64,000 nt of DNA from Pseudozobellia thermophila (lineage in GTDB: Bacteria; Bacteroidota; Bacteroidia; Flavobacteriales; Flavobacteriaceae), in assembly GCF_900141855.1 (NCBI RefSeq), contig NZ_FQYU01000009.1, positions 84,155-148,154 on the forward strand, read 5' to 3'. This document shows, piece by piece, positions 43,944 to 53,334 of the stretch (the stretch's first letter is position 1; each line of letters opens with the position of its first letter). The notes under the pieces were generated by a model, which was given only the letters and a program-made list of their open reading frames with translations, was not told the origin of the DNA and ran no database searches. Position numbers and translations under genes: made by a program.

Positions 43944-44038
43944 CACGAAGTACTTTAATAAATGGTTATTACAGGTAAAGCCTTGGCAAAAAAATTAATA
44001 ACTTGTAGGTTCAAGGCACTTAGGTAACAATTTTAGGT

Positions 44039-46354
44039 ATGGATAGGATGAGCAGAAAAGACTTTTTAGGCAAAATGGGACTCCTAAGTGCTTCTACGGT
44101 CTTATGGCCACAGAACGGCTTGGCGAATGTGGTACAAAGCCCCGAACCCCAAAAGGGGATAGTTATTGGCCCGATAGCGGAAAACGAGACCCTGTTCTCG
44201 TACATAGAACGCTCAAAGGGCCATTTTGACCTGACCCTTTACCGACAGATCATCGGTGCCGCCAATGATTTTAAGGAAGGGGACCTGAGCTTAGGTGTCG
44301 CCGCCCAAGACGACACCACGCGCTCAAGGGCGCGAAAGCTCTTGTCGAACACCAAAATCGGCGATCTCGACCGCCAATCGGTCTTTACCGACGCCATTGA
44401 TGAACTTATCAGAAAAACTACCTTCGACAGTGCCAAGGTCAAGAACTGGACCATGGGCGAACTCAAAAATTTTGTATTGGACGAACCCGAGGCTTCGATC
44501 AAGAAGATAATGCCTGCCTTGACCAGCGACTGTATCGGCTGTTTGGTCAAGCTGATGTCGAACGACGAACTGATCGCCGTCGGCCAAAAAGTGTTCAACC
44601 CATTGGCGGGAAGCAACATTGGAAGCAAAGGATACCTCAGTGCTCGGGTACAGCCCAATTCGCCCACCGACAATACCGAGGATATCGTTTGGCAGGTATT
44701 CGATGCCTGGTCGTATGCCGTCGGCGATTTGGTCTTAGGTACGAATCCCGTCTCCAGTGAGGTCGAATCGGTGGCCAAGATCGAGAAGGCCCTCTTCGAG
44801 ATCCTTACCGTCTTCGGCCTTGAGAAGACCTTGCCCAACTGTGTCCTTTCACATATAGACGTACAGGCCCAGGTAGAACAAATACAGCCCGGCACCACCG
44901 GAATTTGGTTTCAGAGCTTGGCAGGTACCGTAGGCGCCAATCAAACCTTCGACCTGAGCATTGAAAAAATGCAGGACCATTTGTCCGGCCGGACAGGCCC
45001 GTATGCCCTATATGCAGAAACGGGACAAGGAGCCGACTTCACCAATGGCCATGGGGCCGGTTTTGACATGGTCTTGCACGAAGCGCGCAAATACGGTTTT
45101 CTAAGGGCGCTTAATATGGATATCGTAAGCAAGAATGCGGGAAGTGCCCCTTGGGTGCATGTGAACGACGTAGCCGGTTTTATCGGTCCGGAGGTATTCA
45201 AGACCAAGGAACAGCTTGTTCGTTGCTGCCTGGAAGATACCGTTATGGGCAAATTACACGGCCTTACCATTGGCCTGGACGTTTGCTCTACCTTGCACAT
45301 GGATGTAAGCCTCGACGACCTCACTTGGTGCATAGACCAGATCATGCCGGCCAACCCGGCCTATCTCATGGCGCTGCCCACCAAGAACGATCCGATGCTG
45401 AGCTACCTCACCACATCGTTCAGCGACCACGTACGCATTCGCGAGAAGTTCGGCTACAAGGTCAACGATGCCATGTGGGACTTCTTCAAAAAGTTGGAGG
45501 TTATCGACGGCACTGGGAGACCGACCGATCATTTTGGAGACCCTATCTGGGTTTATTATAAATACTGCCTGGCCAAGGGCGACCAAAGAAGTGAAAAAGA
45601 GATCTATGCGGAAGGGAAGAAGGCCATGGCCCGCATTCGCGAAAGGGGCGTTCCCCTTGCCGAAAAGTACGGCGAACACATTTACGACCTTGAACCCCAA
45701 CTGGAAAAAGAGGTCAAATGGCTTTACGAAGATGCCAAAGTAAGCCTATGGACCGAAATGACGGACGATTTTGTCATGACAATTCCCACGGCCCTGCCGA
45801 TCATTACCAATTCGACCGACCGAAAAGACTATGTCTACCATCCCGAATCGGGAGAATCCCTATCGAAAAATGCCATTGCCCGTTTGCAGGAACTTCGCAA
45901 CACCTGGTCGGGAAGGCTACCGGACATCCAATTTGTAATCTCGGACGGACTCAACCCAAGGGCCCTCATGGACGAGGGACACCTAATGCCCTATTTGATG
46001 CAGCTAAAGGATAGGCTGACCCAAAAAGGATACACCGTTGGCCAAGAGAACATAGTAATCAAACACGGTAGGGTACGTGCCGGCTATGCCTGTGGAGAAC
46101 TTTTATTCGGCAAACACAACGACAGCTCGGAGAACAAGGCCATTGTTCACCTTATTGGGGAACGCCCCGGTTCGGGTCATCATAATTTTTCGGCCTACCT
46201 TACGGCCGCCCCTGTCAAATACTGGTCGCAGACCGCCTTTATCGACCACAACATCACCAAAGTCGTTTCCGGTATTTCCGATACATCGTTGACCCCCGAT
46301 CGTGCTTCGCAACAGACCCTGACCATTTTAGACCGCTTGTTCACGGTCATCTGA
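44039..46354 (+). CDS. fused ethanolamine ammonia-lyase EutB-EutC with Tat-like leader
   Basis: 771 aa, about the sum of both enterobacterial subunits. The enzyme splits ethanolamine into acetaldehyde and ammonia with adenosylcobalamin. Residues about 50-485 match EutB: GVAAQDDTTR, ARVQPNSPTDN (Arg203, Gln205), GTNPVSS (Asn236), YAETGQGA (Glu327), FIGPEVF and GLDVCST (Asp414), the expected substrate-site residues. Residues about 530-771 match EutC: LPDIQFVISDGLNPRAL, HGRVRAGYACGELL, VHLIGERPGSG. The leader MSRKDFLGKMGLLSASTVLW looks Tat-like but has one Arg and a short hydrophobic part. No eutA, eutH, eutD or shell gene is near. Start 44039 or 44048. Confidence 0.9.
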   Translation: MDRMSRKDFLGKMGLLSASTVLWPQNGLANVVQSPEPQKGIVIGPIAENETLFSYIERSKGHFDLTLYRQIIGAANDFKEGDLSLGVAAQDDTTRSRARKLLSNTKIGDLDRQSVFTDAIDELIRKTTFDSAKVKNWTMGELKNFVLDEPEASIKKIMPALTSDCIGCLVKLMSNDELIAVGQKVFNPLAGSNIGSKGYLSARVQPNSPTDNTEDIVWQVFDAWSYAVGDLVLGTNPVSSEVESVAKIEKALFEILTVFGLEKTLPNCVLSHIDVQAQVEQIQPGTTGIWFQSLAGTVGANQTFDLSIEKMQDHLSGRTGPYALYAETGQGADFTNGHGAGFDMVLHEARKYGFLRALNMDIVSKNAGSAPWVHVNDVAGFIGPEVFKTKEQLVRCCLEDTVMGKLHGLTIGLDVCSTLHMDVSLDDLTWCIDQIMPANPAYLMALPTKNDPMLSYLTTSFSDHVRIREKFGYKVNDAMWDFFKKLEVIDGTGRPTDHFGDPIWVYYKYCLAKGDQRSEKEIYAEGKKAMARIRERGVPLAEKYGEHIYDLEPQLEKEVKWLYEDAKVSLWTEMTDDFVMTIPTALPIITNSTDRKDYVYHPESGESLSKNAIARLQELRNTWSGRLPDIQFVISDGLNPRALMDEGHLMPYLMQLKDRLTQKGYTVGQENIVIKHGRVRAGYACGELLFGKHNDSSENKAIVHLIGERPGSGHHNFSAYLTAAPVKYWSQTAFIDHNITKVVSGISDTSLTPDRASQQTLTILDRLFTVI

Positions 46355-46366
46355 CAAAAGGGTGTT

Positions 46367-47047
46367 TTAAGGGGTACTGTTGCTTACCTGCAACATTTTT
46401 CCATTGTAGAACCTATGGCCCGTTAAGGCGAATTCCTTAATATACCCGGCCATTTCGCGGGCAGTGGTCGGAGCTTGGTATCCGGGAAAAGCTTCTTCCA
46501 GCATCTCGGTCTGGACGGCACCCAAGGCCAATACGTTGAACGAAGGACCGGTTTCCTTAAATTCTTCCGCCCAAAGTTCCGTTAGGGTAATTACCGCCCC
46601 CTTGCTCGAACTGTAGGCCGAAAGGCCCGGAAACTTCACACTGCCCTGTACCCCGCCCATGGAGCTTATCGTTACGACATGGCCTGTTTTGGGCATAAAG
46701 GGCAGAACGGTCTTGGTAATCTCGGCCACCCCGAAAACATTTACCCGGTAAACCCGTTCAAATTCCTCGGCCGAAGTTTCCAAAAAAGGTTTGTTGACCA
46801 AACTACCTGCATTGTTGACCAGCACATCGACCTTTTTCCAGTTGTTTTTCAAAAAATTTCCCAACGTTTGAAAATCGTCCGGAACGCCTAGATCAAAAGG
46901 AAAGCCGGCGATGTTTTTATGGGCCAGTTTTTCGATGGGCCCGTTATTTCTAGACAAGGCCAAAACCCTGTGGCCTTCATGGGCCAGCAATTGCACCAGT
47001 TCATATCCGATACCCCTACTCGCCCCGGTAACTATAATATTTGCCAT
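46367..47047 (-). CDS. short-chain dehydrogenase/reductase
   Basis: 226 aa from the ATG at 47047; the codon before it is TTG. NAD(P) motif VTGASRGIGYEL, then NNAGSL (NNAG motif), active-site Ser in VVTISSMGG and the YxxxK site in LSAYSSSKGAV. Substrate unknown. The stop of the M28 gene overlaps its ATG (TGATG), so the two are translationally coupled. It is convergent with the EutBC gene, 12 bp apart. Confidence 0.92.
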   Translation of the reverse strand: MANIIVTGASRGIGYELVQLLAHEGHRVLALSRNNGPIEKLAHKNIAGFPFDLGVPDDFQTLGNFLKNNWKKVDVLVNNAGSLVNKPFLETSAEEFERVYRVNVFGVAEITKTVLPFMPKTGHVVTISSMGGVQGSVKFPGLSAYSSSKGAVITLTELWAEEFKETGPSFNVLALGAVQTEMLEEAFPGYQAPTTAREMAGYIKEFALTGHRFYNGKMLQVSNSTP

Positions 47048-48096
47048 CAATTGTACTTTATCTCTTTGTAAGCGGCATTGGAAATGCCTTCGACAACGGG
47101 AATGCTTTTGTTTACCAAGGCCGCCATATGCCCAAAATCCATCTCAGATACCTCATCGCCCACTTTGTGGTAATGGTCGAAGTTCGTAAAATCAAAGGTA
47201 CTAAAGGTCTGCGAGGGCACTCCAAAATGTTGGTGAAAGGGATAATTGTCAGAACGTTTGAACAAATTGAACTCCTTGGCCTTGGGCAAAAAACCCGTGA
47301 ATTTGCCCGAGGCATACCTATTTGCCACCTCTGCCAAATTAGACTCGCCATAGCCCGTCAAATAGGTTAGGTAATCCTTTCCTTGAAGGGGCACCCCGAC
47401 CATTTCGAAATTCAACATGACATAAAGGTCCAAATTCCCTTCCTTTAGTTTCTTCGCCAAATGCTTCGAGCCCAAGAGCCCTTTTTCCTCGGCACTAAAG
47501 AGGGCAAAAAGCAAACTTCGCTTATTGGTCCTGTTTTTTCCGAAGTAGCGCGCAAGCTCCAAAACCGTGGTTGTGCCCGTAGCATTGTCATTGGCGCCGT
47601 TGGCAATGGCATCGCCATTTTCTTCCTTGATGATGCCTATATGATCGTAATGCGCACCGATGATGACAAATTCATTTTTTAGGTCGGGGTCGGTTCCTTC
47701 CAAGTATCCTACCATATTGTAGGCGGGCTTATCAAAATTGGAAAGGGTATCGCGATAGGATGAGAAGTAGGGGCTTATCCCGTTCCTTTTAAAAACCGTT
47801 TCGATAAAGTCGGCCGCCTTGGCGATTCCCTCACTACCACTATCCCTTCCCTCAAGCTCGTCGGAGGCCAGGAAGTTCATGATCGCCGCTATTTCGGGTG
47901 CACTGGTAAATGGGTCCTGTGGCGAACCTATGCCTGCTTCTATTCCGTCAAGGTCGCTCGGTTTTTTGGGAACCTCCATCAAACTACGGTCGAACTTGAC
48001 CGCGTCCTCGCTTTTCAAGGTTACCGATTCGTCTATTTGGGTCGAGCCACATGCCATGACCAGAAGGCCCAGTGACAAGAAGATGCTATTTCTCAT
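47047..48096 (-). CDS. M28-family metallopeptidase, lipoprotein
   Basis: 349 aa. Lipoprotein signal MRNSIFLSLGLLVMAC with Cys16. Two-zinc peptidase ligands: GAHYDHIG (His, Asp), GANDNATG (bridging Asp), SAEEKGLLGS (Glu-Glu catalytic and ligand), NFEMVG (Glu) and DHYHKVGDE (last His). It is an aminopeptidase-like enzyme in the envelope. It is encoded upstream of, and overlaps, the SDR gene. Confidence 0.92.
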   Translation of the reverse strand: MRNSIFLSLGLLVMACGSTQIDESVTLKSEDAVKFDRSLMEVPKKPSDLDGIEAGIGSPQDPFTSAPEIAAIMNFLASDELEGRDSGSEGIAKAADFIETVFKRNGISPYFSSYRDTLSNFDKPAYNMVGYLEGTDPDLKNEFVIIGAHYDHIGIIKEENGDAIANGANDNATGTTTVLELARYFGKNRTNKRSLLFALFSAEEKGLLGSKHLAKKLKEGNLDLYVMLNFEMVGVPLQGKDYLTYLTGYGESNLAEVANRYASGKFTGFLPKAKEFNLFKRSDNYPFHQHFGVPSQTFSTFDFTNFDHYHKVGDEVSEMDFGHMAALVNKSIPVVEGISNAAYKEIKYN

Positions 48097-48125
48097 AAGT
48101 GTTTGTTTGGGTACAATTTAGAAAT

Positions 48126-48157
48126 AAAAAAAGGCATCCCGAAATAAACGGGATGCC
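48126..48157 (-). terminator. terminator after the PDH genes
   Basis: GGCATCCCG (48133-48141) / CGGGATGCC (48149-48157), a perfect 9-bp stem with a 7-nt loop, and an A-run at 48126-48132 that gives T's on the minus strand. It lies 24 bp past the E2 stop. Confidence 0.8.
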
Positions 48158-48181
48158 TGTATACATATTTCCAAAAAAAAT

Positions 48182-49822
48182 CTAGGCCAACATGGTCACC
48201 GGATTTTCCAGGAAGGCCCTAAGGGTAAGCAAGAACTGCGCCCCTGTAGCACCATCCACCGTTCTGTGGTCACAGGCCAAGGTTACCTTCATGGTATTGC
48301 CCACCACGATCTGACCGTCTTTGACGACCGGTTTCTGGACAATGGCACCCACTGAAAGTATAGCCGAGTTCGGTTGATTGATAATTGAGGTAAACTCGAC
48401 TATGCCGAACATTCCCAAATTGGAAACGGTAAAGGTACTGCCCTCCATTTCGGCCGGGGTCAGCTTTTTGTTACGCGCCCTTCCGGCCAGATCCTTGACC
48501 GAAGCCCCTATCTGGGATAGGCTCATTTGATCGGTAAACTTAAGTACCGGAACCACCAGGCCTTCATCGACCGCAACCGCCACACCTATATGCACGTGGT
48601 GGTTATACCGGGTCGTGTCCCCGTTCCAGGTAGTGTTGACCTGGGGATGTTTTTTCAGGGCCATGGCACAAGCCTTTACGACCATATCGTTAAACGACAC
48701 CTTGGTTTCGGGAAGCTCGTTGATCTGCTTTCTAGAGGCCATGGCATTGTCCATATCCACCTCAATGGTAAGATAGTAGTGCGGTGCGGTAAACTTCGAT
48801 TCCGACAGGCGTTTGGCAATTACCTTGCGCATCTGCGAATTCTTTACCTCCTCGATTCGTTCTTCGCCCACCGGCAGAATAACGGGAGCCGCTACCTTGG
48901 CAGAAGCCGGGTCGGCCGCTGTCTTGGGCGCTTCGGCCGCTGCCGCAGGCTTGTAATTCTCTATATCTTTTTTGACAATTCTTCCGTTATCGCCTGAACC
49001 GGAGACCAAAGACAGGTCGATTCCCTTGTCCGCAGCCATCTTTCTGGCCAGCGGGGAGGCGAAAATTCGACGTCCTTCATTGGCAGCCGGGGCACTTTCC
49101 GACTTTTCGGTCTTGGTATCGTCCGAAGCTTCCTTTTTCGGGGCCTCGGCAGAAGTTTTCTTTGCAGCTCCACCGGAGTTGCCCTTAAGTACGGCATCGA
49201 CATCGGTTCCTTCAGGTCCGATTACGGCAAGTACGGCATCTACTGGTGACGATTCCCCTTCTTGGATACCGATGTGGAGCAAGGTTCCCGAATAAAAGGA
49301 CTCGAACTCCATGGTGGCCTTGTCGGTTTCGATTTCCGCAAGGATATCGCCTTCCTCGACCTTGTCGCCGACCTTTTTCAGCCAAGACGCTACCGTTCCC
49401 TCTTCCATGGTATCGCTAAGGCGGGGCATACGTATTATTTCCACTCCCTCGGGAATATCGGCGGTCTCTCCCCCTTCAAGGGATTCCCCTTGGTCCTCGG
49501 TTGTCGTTTCCTCTTTTTCATCGGAACCGGCACCTTCCTCCTTTTGGCCGCCCTTTCCGTCCAACAGGCCCGAAATATCCTCACCTTCCTCACCGATAAT
49601 GGCCAACAGGGAATCTACAGGAGCACCATCGCCCTCTGCGATACCGATATGGAGCAATGTTCCCTCGTAAAAGGATTCAAACTCCATGGTCGCCTTATCC
49701 GTTTCTATTTCCGCAAGTATATCGCCCTCTTCGACCTTGTCTCCAACACTTTTCAACCATTTGGCCACGGTACCTTCTTCCATGGTATCGCTCAACCGGG
49801 GCATCTTTATTATCTCAGCCAT
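48182..49822 (-). CDS. aceF: pyruvate dehydrogenase E2, dihydrolipoamide acetyltransferase
   Basis: 546 aa. Two lipoyl domains (about residues 1-80 and 130-210), each with the lipoyl-Lys motif ETDKATMEFESFY; they are near-duplicates also at DNA level. A Pro/Ala/Glu-rich linker, then the E1/E3-binding domain (FASPLARKMAADKGIDL, GSGDNGRIVKKDIE), another linker and the acyltransferase core with the active site DHRTVDGATGAQFL and KVSFNDMVVKA. It passes the acetyl group to CoA. It follows the E1 alpha gene after 8 bp. Confidence 0.96.
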   Translation of the reverse strand: MAEIIKMPRLSDTMEEGTVAKWLKSVGDKVEEGDILAEIETDKATMEFESFYEGTLLHIGIAEGDGAPVDSLLAIIGEEGEDISGLLDGKGGQKEEGAGSDEKEETTTEDQGESLEGGETADIPEGVEIIRMPRLSDTMEEGTVASWLKKVGDKVEEGDILAEIETDKATMEFESFYSGTLLHIGIQEGESSPVDAVLAVIGPEGTDVDAVLKGNSGGAAKKTSAEAPKKEASDDTKTEKSESAPAANEGRRIFASPLARKMAADKGIDLSLVSGSGDNGRIVKKDIENYKPAAAAEAPKTAADPASAKVAAPVILPVGEERIEEVKNSQMRKVIAKRLSESKFTAPHYYLTIEVDMDNAMASRKQINELPETKVSFNDMVVKACAMALKKHPQVNTTWNGDTTRYNHHVHIGVAVAVDEGLVVPVLKFTDQMSLSQIGASVKDLAGRARNKKLTPAEMEGSTFTVSNLGMFGIVEFTSIINQPNSAILSVGAIVQKPVVKDGQIVVGNTMKVTLACDHRTVDGATGAQFLLTLRAFLENPVTMLA

Positions 49823-49830
49823 TTACCTAA

Positions 49831-50826
49831 TTATTTATGTTGTACAAACGGAAAATCTTCTTGCTCATAGACCATATCGTACAATTGCTGTACCGGTGGA
49901 TAGTCCGATTCGTCCGCAAATTTTTCGCATTCCGCTACCCGTCGTTTCACGTCGTCATCAATCTTTTTGATCTCCTCTTCGGTTGCGTAATTGTTTTCCT
50001 TGATGACATCGAGCACCTGGGTTATAGGGTCTATCTTCTGATATTCCTGCACTTCCTCCTTGGTTCGATAGTGTTGGGCGTCGGACATGGAGTGACCGCG
50101 ATAGCGATAGGTTTTCATCTCCAAGAAAGTAGGTCCGCCACCACTACGGGCACGTTCGATGGCCTTGCTCACCTCTTGCGCCACCGTTTCGGGGTTCATG
50201 CCATCGACAGGCCCACAAGGCATTTCATAACCAAGGCCCAATTTCCAGATTTCTGTAGAATGCGATGTTCTCGCCACGGAAGTACCCATGGCGTAACCGT
50301 TGTTTTCACAAATAAAGACCACGGGCAATTGCCACAGCATGGCCAGGTTCATCGATTCGTGGAAGGAACCTTGCCTAACCGCACCATCCCCCATATAACA
50401 AAGGGTAACATTGTCCCTGCCGAAGTACTTATCACCAAAGGCCATACCTGCGCCCAAAGGAATTTGTCCGCCTACGATACCGTGTCCGCCGTGAAAGCGG
50501 TGTTCTTTTGAAAAGATATGCATAGACCCACCCATACCTTTTGAGGTACCGGTCACCTTTCCGTAAAGCTCGGCCATAACCTTTTTGGGATCAACGCCCA
50601 TACCGATAGGTTGAACGTGGTTTCGATAGGCCGTGATCATACGGTCCTTCGTAAGATCCATGGCATGTAAAGACCCTGCCAGAACGGCTTCTTGACCGTT
50701 ATACAAGTGCAAAAAACCTCTAACTTTTTGTTGAATGTATACTTGGGCCAGTTTGTCTTCGAACTTGCGCCAAAACAACATATCCTCATACCACTTGAGA
50801 TATACTTCTTTGGTGATTTTTTTCAT
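49831..50826 (-). CDS. pdhA: pyruvate dehydrogenase E1, alpha subunit
   Basis: 331 aa. Thiamine-PP site GDGAVRQGSFHESMNLAMLWQLPVVFICENNGYAMG (in parts; the GDG...NN motif), GHGIVGGQIPLGAGMAF and MKTYRYRGHSMSDAQHYRTKEEV with the phosphorylation-loop-like segment. It is alpha only; the beta subunit is not in the window. It pairs with E2 in one operon. CAAAAATA at 50896-50903 (a -7 box on the minus strand) may be its promoter. Confidence 0.96.
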   Translation of the reverse strand: MKKITKEVYLKWYEDMLFWRKFEDKLAQVYIQQKVRGFLHLYNGQEAVLAGSLHAMDLTKDRMITAYRNHVQPIGMGVDPKKVMAELYGKVTGTSKGMGGSMHIFSKEHRFHGGHGIVGGQIPLGAGMAFGDKYFGRDNVTLCYMGDGAVRQGSFHESMNLAMLWQLPVVFICENNGYAMGTSVARTSHSTEIWKLGLGYEMPCGPVDGMNPETVAQEVSKAIERARSGGGPTFLEMKTYRYRGHSMSDAQHYRTKEEVQEYQKIDPITQVLDVIKENNYATEEEIKKIDDDVKRRVAECEKFADESDYPPVQQLYDMVYEQEDFPFVQHK

Positions 50827-51163
50827 TGATTCAATTTAATTAGGATTTCGATACATCTTGTTAGTTCGGCCATCTACCGGAACGGACAAGAGGAGCAAAA
50901 ATACATATTAAATTATTAGTTAAAAAAAATTGAGGTAAAAGGTTGCCCAGAATTTAAAGACCCGTCCCAACGGCCCTTATTGAACGCCGTCGATCATTGA
51001 TTCCCCCGATACGATAACGCAGTCGGAATCCATCGAAAAATCCATCGAAAGATTTTAAAAACCGACCTTGTTCCTTCGGGTTTGATCAAACCCATGCTAG
51101 CTTTCCACTGATAGGAGGTTGGGGCCCATAGGGCCAAAAGGCAAGAAATCAGGTTGGGTTTTA
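50827..51163. other. intergenic region upstream of pdhA
   Basis: 337 bp between cdd and pdhA on the minus strand. It holds the pdhA -7 box (50896-50903, TATTTTTG on minus). The rest has no gene, RNA or clear repeat that I can see; a weak direct repeat CCATCGAAA occurs twice near 51030-51055. Confidence 0.5.
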
Positions 51164-51646
51164 TTACAAATAGGAGCTATCAAAACCCAAGGGGAGTATA
51201 TCGGCGATAGATCCGCATTCAAAAACCTCGCCGCGCTCTCCCATGAGCAACACCCTTATAGGTGATTTTTGCCTTACCTCATACTCGGACAAGGCTTGCC
51301 TACAGTTGCCGCAAGGCGCTGCAGGGGTTTCTACCCGGTACTTTTTTGAAGTCGCCGTAATGGCGACCGATGTAATGGCCACCCCCGGATATTCGGCGCC
51401 TGCATAAAAAACGGCCACCCTTTCGGCACACAGTCCCGATGGGTAGGATGCATTTTCTTGGTTATTGCCCGTTACTATTTTGCCGTTCTCCAAGCGTACC
51501 GCGGCACCGACCTGAAAATGGGAGTAAGGGGCATATGCCCTTGCCCGGGCCGCTACGGCGTGTTCCATAAGCTGCCTATCGGCTTCGCAAAGTTCGCCCA
51601 TGGAATCGTAAACCGCCAACTCGAACTCGATCTTTCTTTTTTTCAT
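51164..51646 (-). CDS. cdd: cytidine deaminase
   Basis: 160 aa from the ATG at 51646 (the open frame extends upstream but the start MKKRKIEFELAVYDSM fits the family). Zinc site: CAERVAVFYAG with Cys and catalytic Glu, and PCGNCRQALSEY with two Cys. It deaminates cytidine and deoxycytidine in pyrimidine salvage. It lies between porV and pdhA, a gene order also known from other flavobacteria. Confidence 0.95.
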   Translation of the reverse strand: MKKRKIEFELAVYDSMGELCEADRQLMEHAVAARARAYAPYSHFQVGAAVRLENGKIVTGNNQENASYPSGLCAERVAVFYAGAEYPGVAITSVAITATSKKYRVETPAAPCGNCRQALSEYEVRQKSPIRVLLMGERGEVFECGSIADILPLGFDSSYL

Positions 51647-51720
51647 GGCATCGGATATAGGGGTCAAAATACAAAAACCTGCTTTACGCAGGTCTTTGTA
51701 CCCATTATCAATCAAATGGT

Positions 51721-52872
51721 TTAATCGTTGTAATACTCGTCCCCTAAATTGAACGTCAGGGAAAAGCGCAAGGTATTTTCGACCGGATTGGTTATTTGGG
51801 AGGTCGAGAACAGGTACGACAAATCGATTTGTGCCGACCTGTACTTGAAACCTGCGCCTAGGGTAAAATACTTTCTATATCCCTTTACATCGCTCTCGTT
51901 GAAATACCCGGTCCTGAACATAAATGCATCCTGATAGACGTATTCTGCACCGAGTGCCCAGGTCATTTCCTTTAACTCCTCACTAAAACCATCGGGCGCG
52001 TCGCCAAATGATTTAAAAACCCCACTGAGAAAGCCTATGTCTTGATATTCATCGTTATCCGTGGCATCCAGGTCCCCGTCACCATCAAAGTCCTGTGGCG
52101 TTGGCACCAAAAGCTTATTGAACTCGGTGGTCAGCCCTATTACGTTGTCTTGGTCGATTATAAAGTCGAAACCGAGGCCCAATCTCAAATTAGTGGGAAT
52201 AAAGTTTTTCTGGCCGTTCTCGTCGTAGGCTATCTTCCCCCCTAAATTGGAGATATTGAAGCCACCCCTCCAGCGACCGTCAAAACTGTTGTACGCTATT
52301 TCGTTGGACCTATAGAAGCCCGATACATCGACCGCAAAGGTACTGCCCGGTTTGGAGTCTACGTTGGCGTCGGGTTGAAACTTGAGATTGGACCTGATAT
52401 AGCGTCCTCCGACGGACATCGAAAAGGTCGGGCTCAACTTCAAGGAATAGGAACCGTCGATGGCAAACTCATTGGGCTTTACTATGGTACCGACGTCATC
52501 GAAAGATTGCCGAAGCTCGATTTCACCCAGGGTAAAATACCTCAGACCCACGGCAAAGGCACTCTGCTCGTTAATTTTATTGAAGAAACTGGCGTTCAAC
52601 AACCCGATTCCGGAAACGGTATTGCTCAAGTAGGGCGTATAGCCTAGTCCCACGCCCATTTGCCGCTCGGCAAATGCATACTTGGCCGGGTTCCATTGCT
52701 GGGAAAAGGCATCGGTAGAAGTAGCCACACCCATATCGCCCATACCGGCCGCCCTCGCATCCGCTGCAATATTGAGAAAAGGTACTGCCGTAGTAATCAC
52801 CCGATCACTCGCCTCTTGGGCGGACAGCCCGTAAGTAAATGCCAATAAAACAAGAATTGATATCTTTTTCAT
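51721..52872 (-). CDS. porV: T9SS outer membrane protein PorV
   Basis: 383 aa from the ATG at 52872 (53 in-frame residues upstream are not signal-like). Signal peptide MKKISILVLLAFTYGLSAQ. The start AVPFLNIAADARAAGMGDMGVATS and QQWNPAKYAF is characteristic of PorV (FadL-like 14-stranded barrel). PorV shuttles T9SS cargo to the attachment/release complex with PorU. A -7 box TATTTTTG lies on the minus strand at 52932-52925. The upstream neighbour in other flavobacteria, porU, is missing. Confidence 0.92.
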   Translation of the reverse strand: MKKISILVLLAFTYGLSAQEASDRVITTAVPFLNIAADARAAGMGDMGVATSTDAFSQQWNPAKYAFAERQMGVGLGYTPYLSNTVSGIGLLNASFFNKINEQSAFAVGLRYFTLGEIELRQSFDDVGTIVKPNEFAIDGSYSLKLSPTFSMSVGGRYIRSNLKFQPDANVDSKPGSTFAVDVSGFYRSNEIAYNSFDGRWRGGFNISNLGGKIAYDENGQKNFIPTNLRLGLGFDFIIDQDNVIGLTTEFNKLLVPTPQDFDGDGDLDATDNDEYQDIGFLSGVFKSFGDAPDGFSEELKEMTWALGAEYVYQDAFMFRTGYFNESDVKGYRKYFTLGAGFKYRSAQIDLSYLFSTSQITNPVENTLRFSLTFNLGDEYYND

Positions 52873-53334
52873 TTCAAAATGTCTAAAATTTAGTCGGTCA
52901 AATATTGCAAATCGAGGGTAAATGCAAAAATATATTAGTTGTACTACATGTAAACGGTCATTTAACGATAATCTTATACGGAAATTTGATTTTTTTAAAA
53001 TATTCATAGGGGGCTGCCCTAAAAATCGCACAAAAAAGCATATTGTTGCGTATTTTCGTTTTTTTTAAAAACATCTCCCCGAATTGAACGGGAAACCTTA
53101 AAAGAAATAATATTCGCAATACTATAACCCTTTTTGCACCGTTATCATCTTGAGAGGCACTGTTTGATTGTGGGCGAGGAGCCCGACGAAGGAGGTAAAA
53201 TATTTTTTTGGCTATAAAATATTATGCATAAATCATCGTTTTATATGCCGAAAGCGAGGCTAATAATTAATCAAAATACAAATTTCCAACTACATTTTAT
53301 AAGTAGGCGGACCATTTGAACTCAAGTCCTAATT
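52873..53334. other. intergenic region between porV and gldJ; no porU
   Basis: 462 bp. No frame longer than a few dozen codons and nothing PorU-like (a protease of more than 1000 residues) is encoded. It contains a -7 box for porV (52925-52932), a GGGC/GCCC hairpin near 53174-53186 and AT-rich stretches that likely hold the gldJ promoter. Confidence 0.7.
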
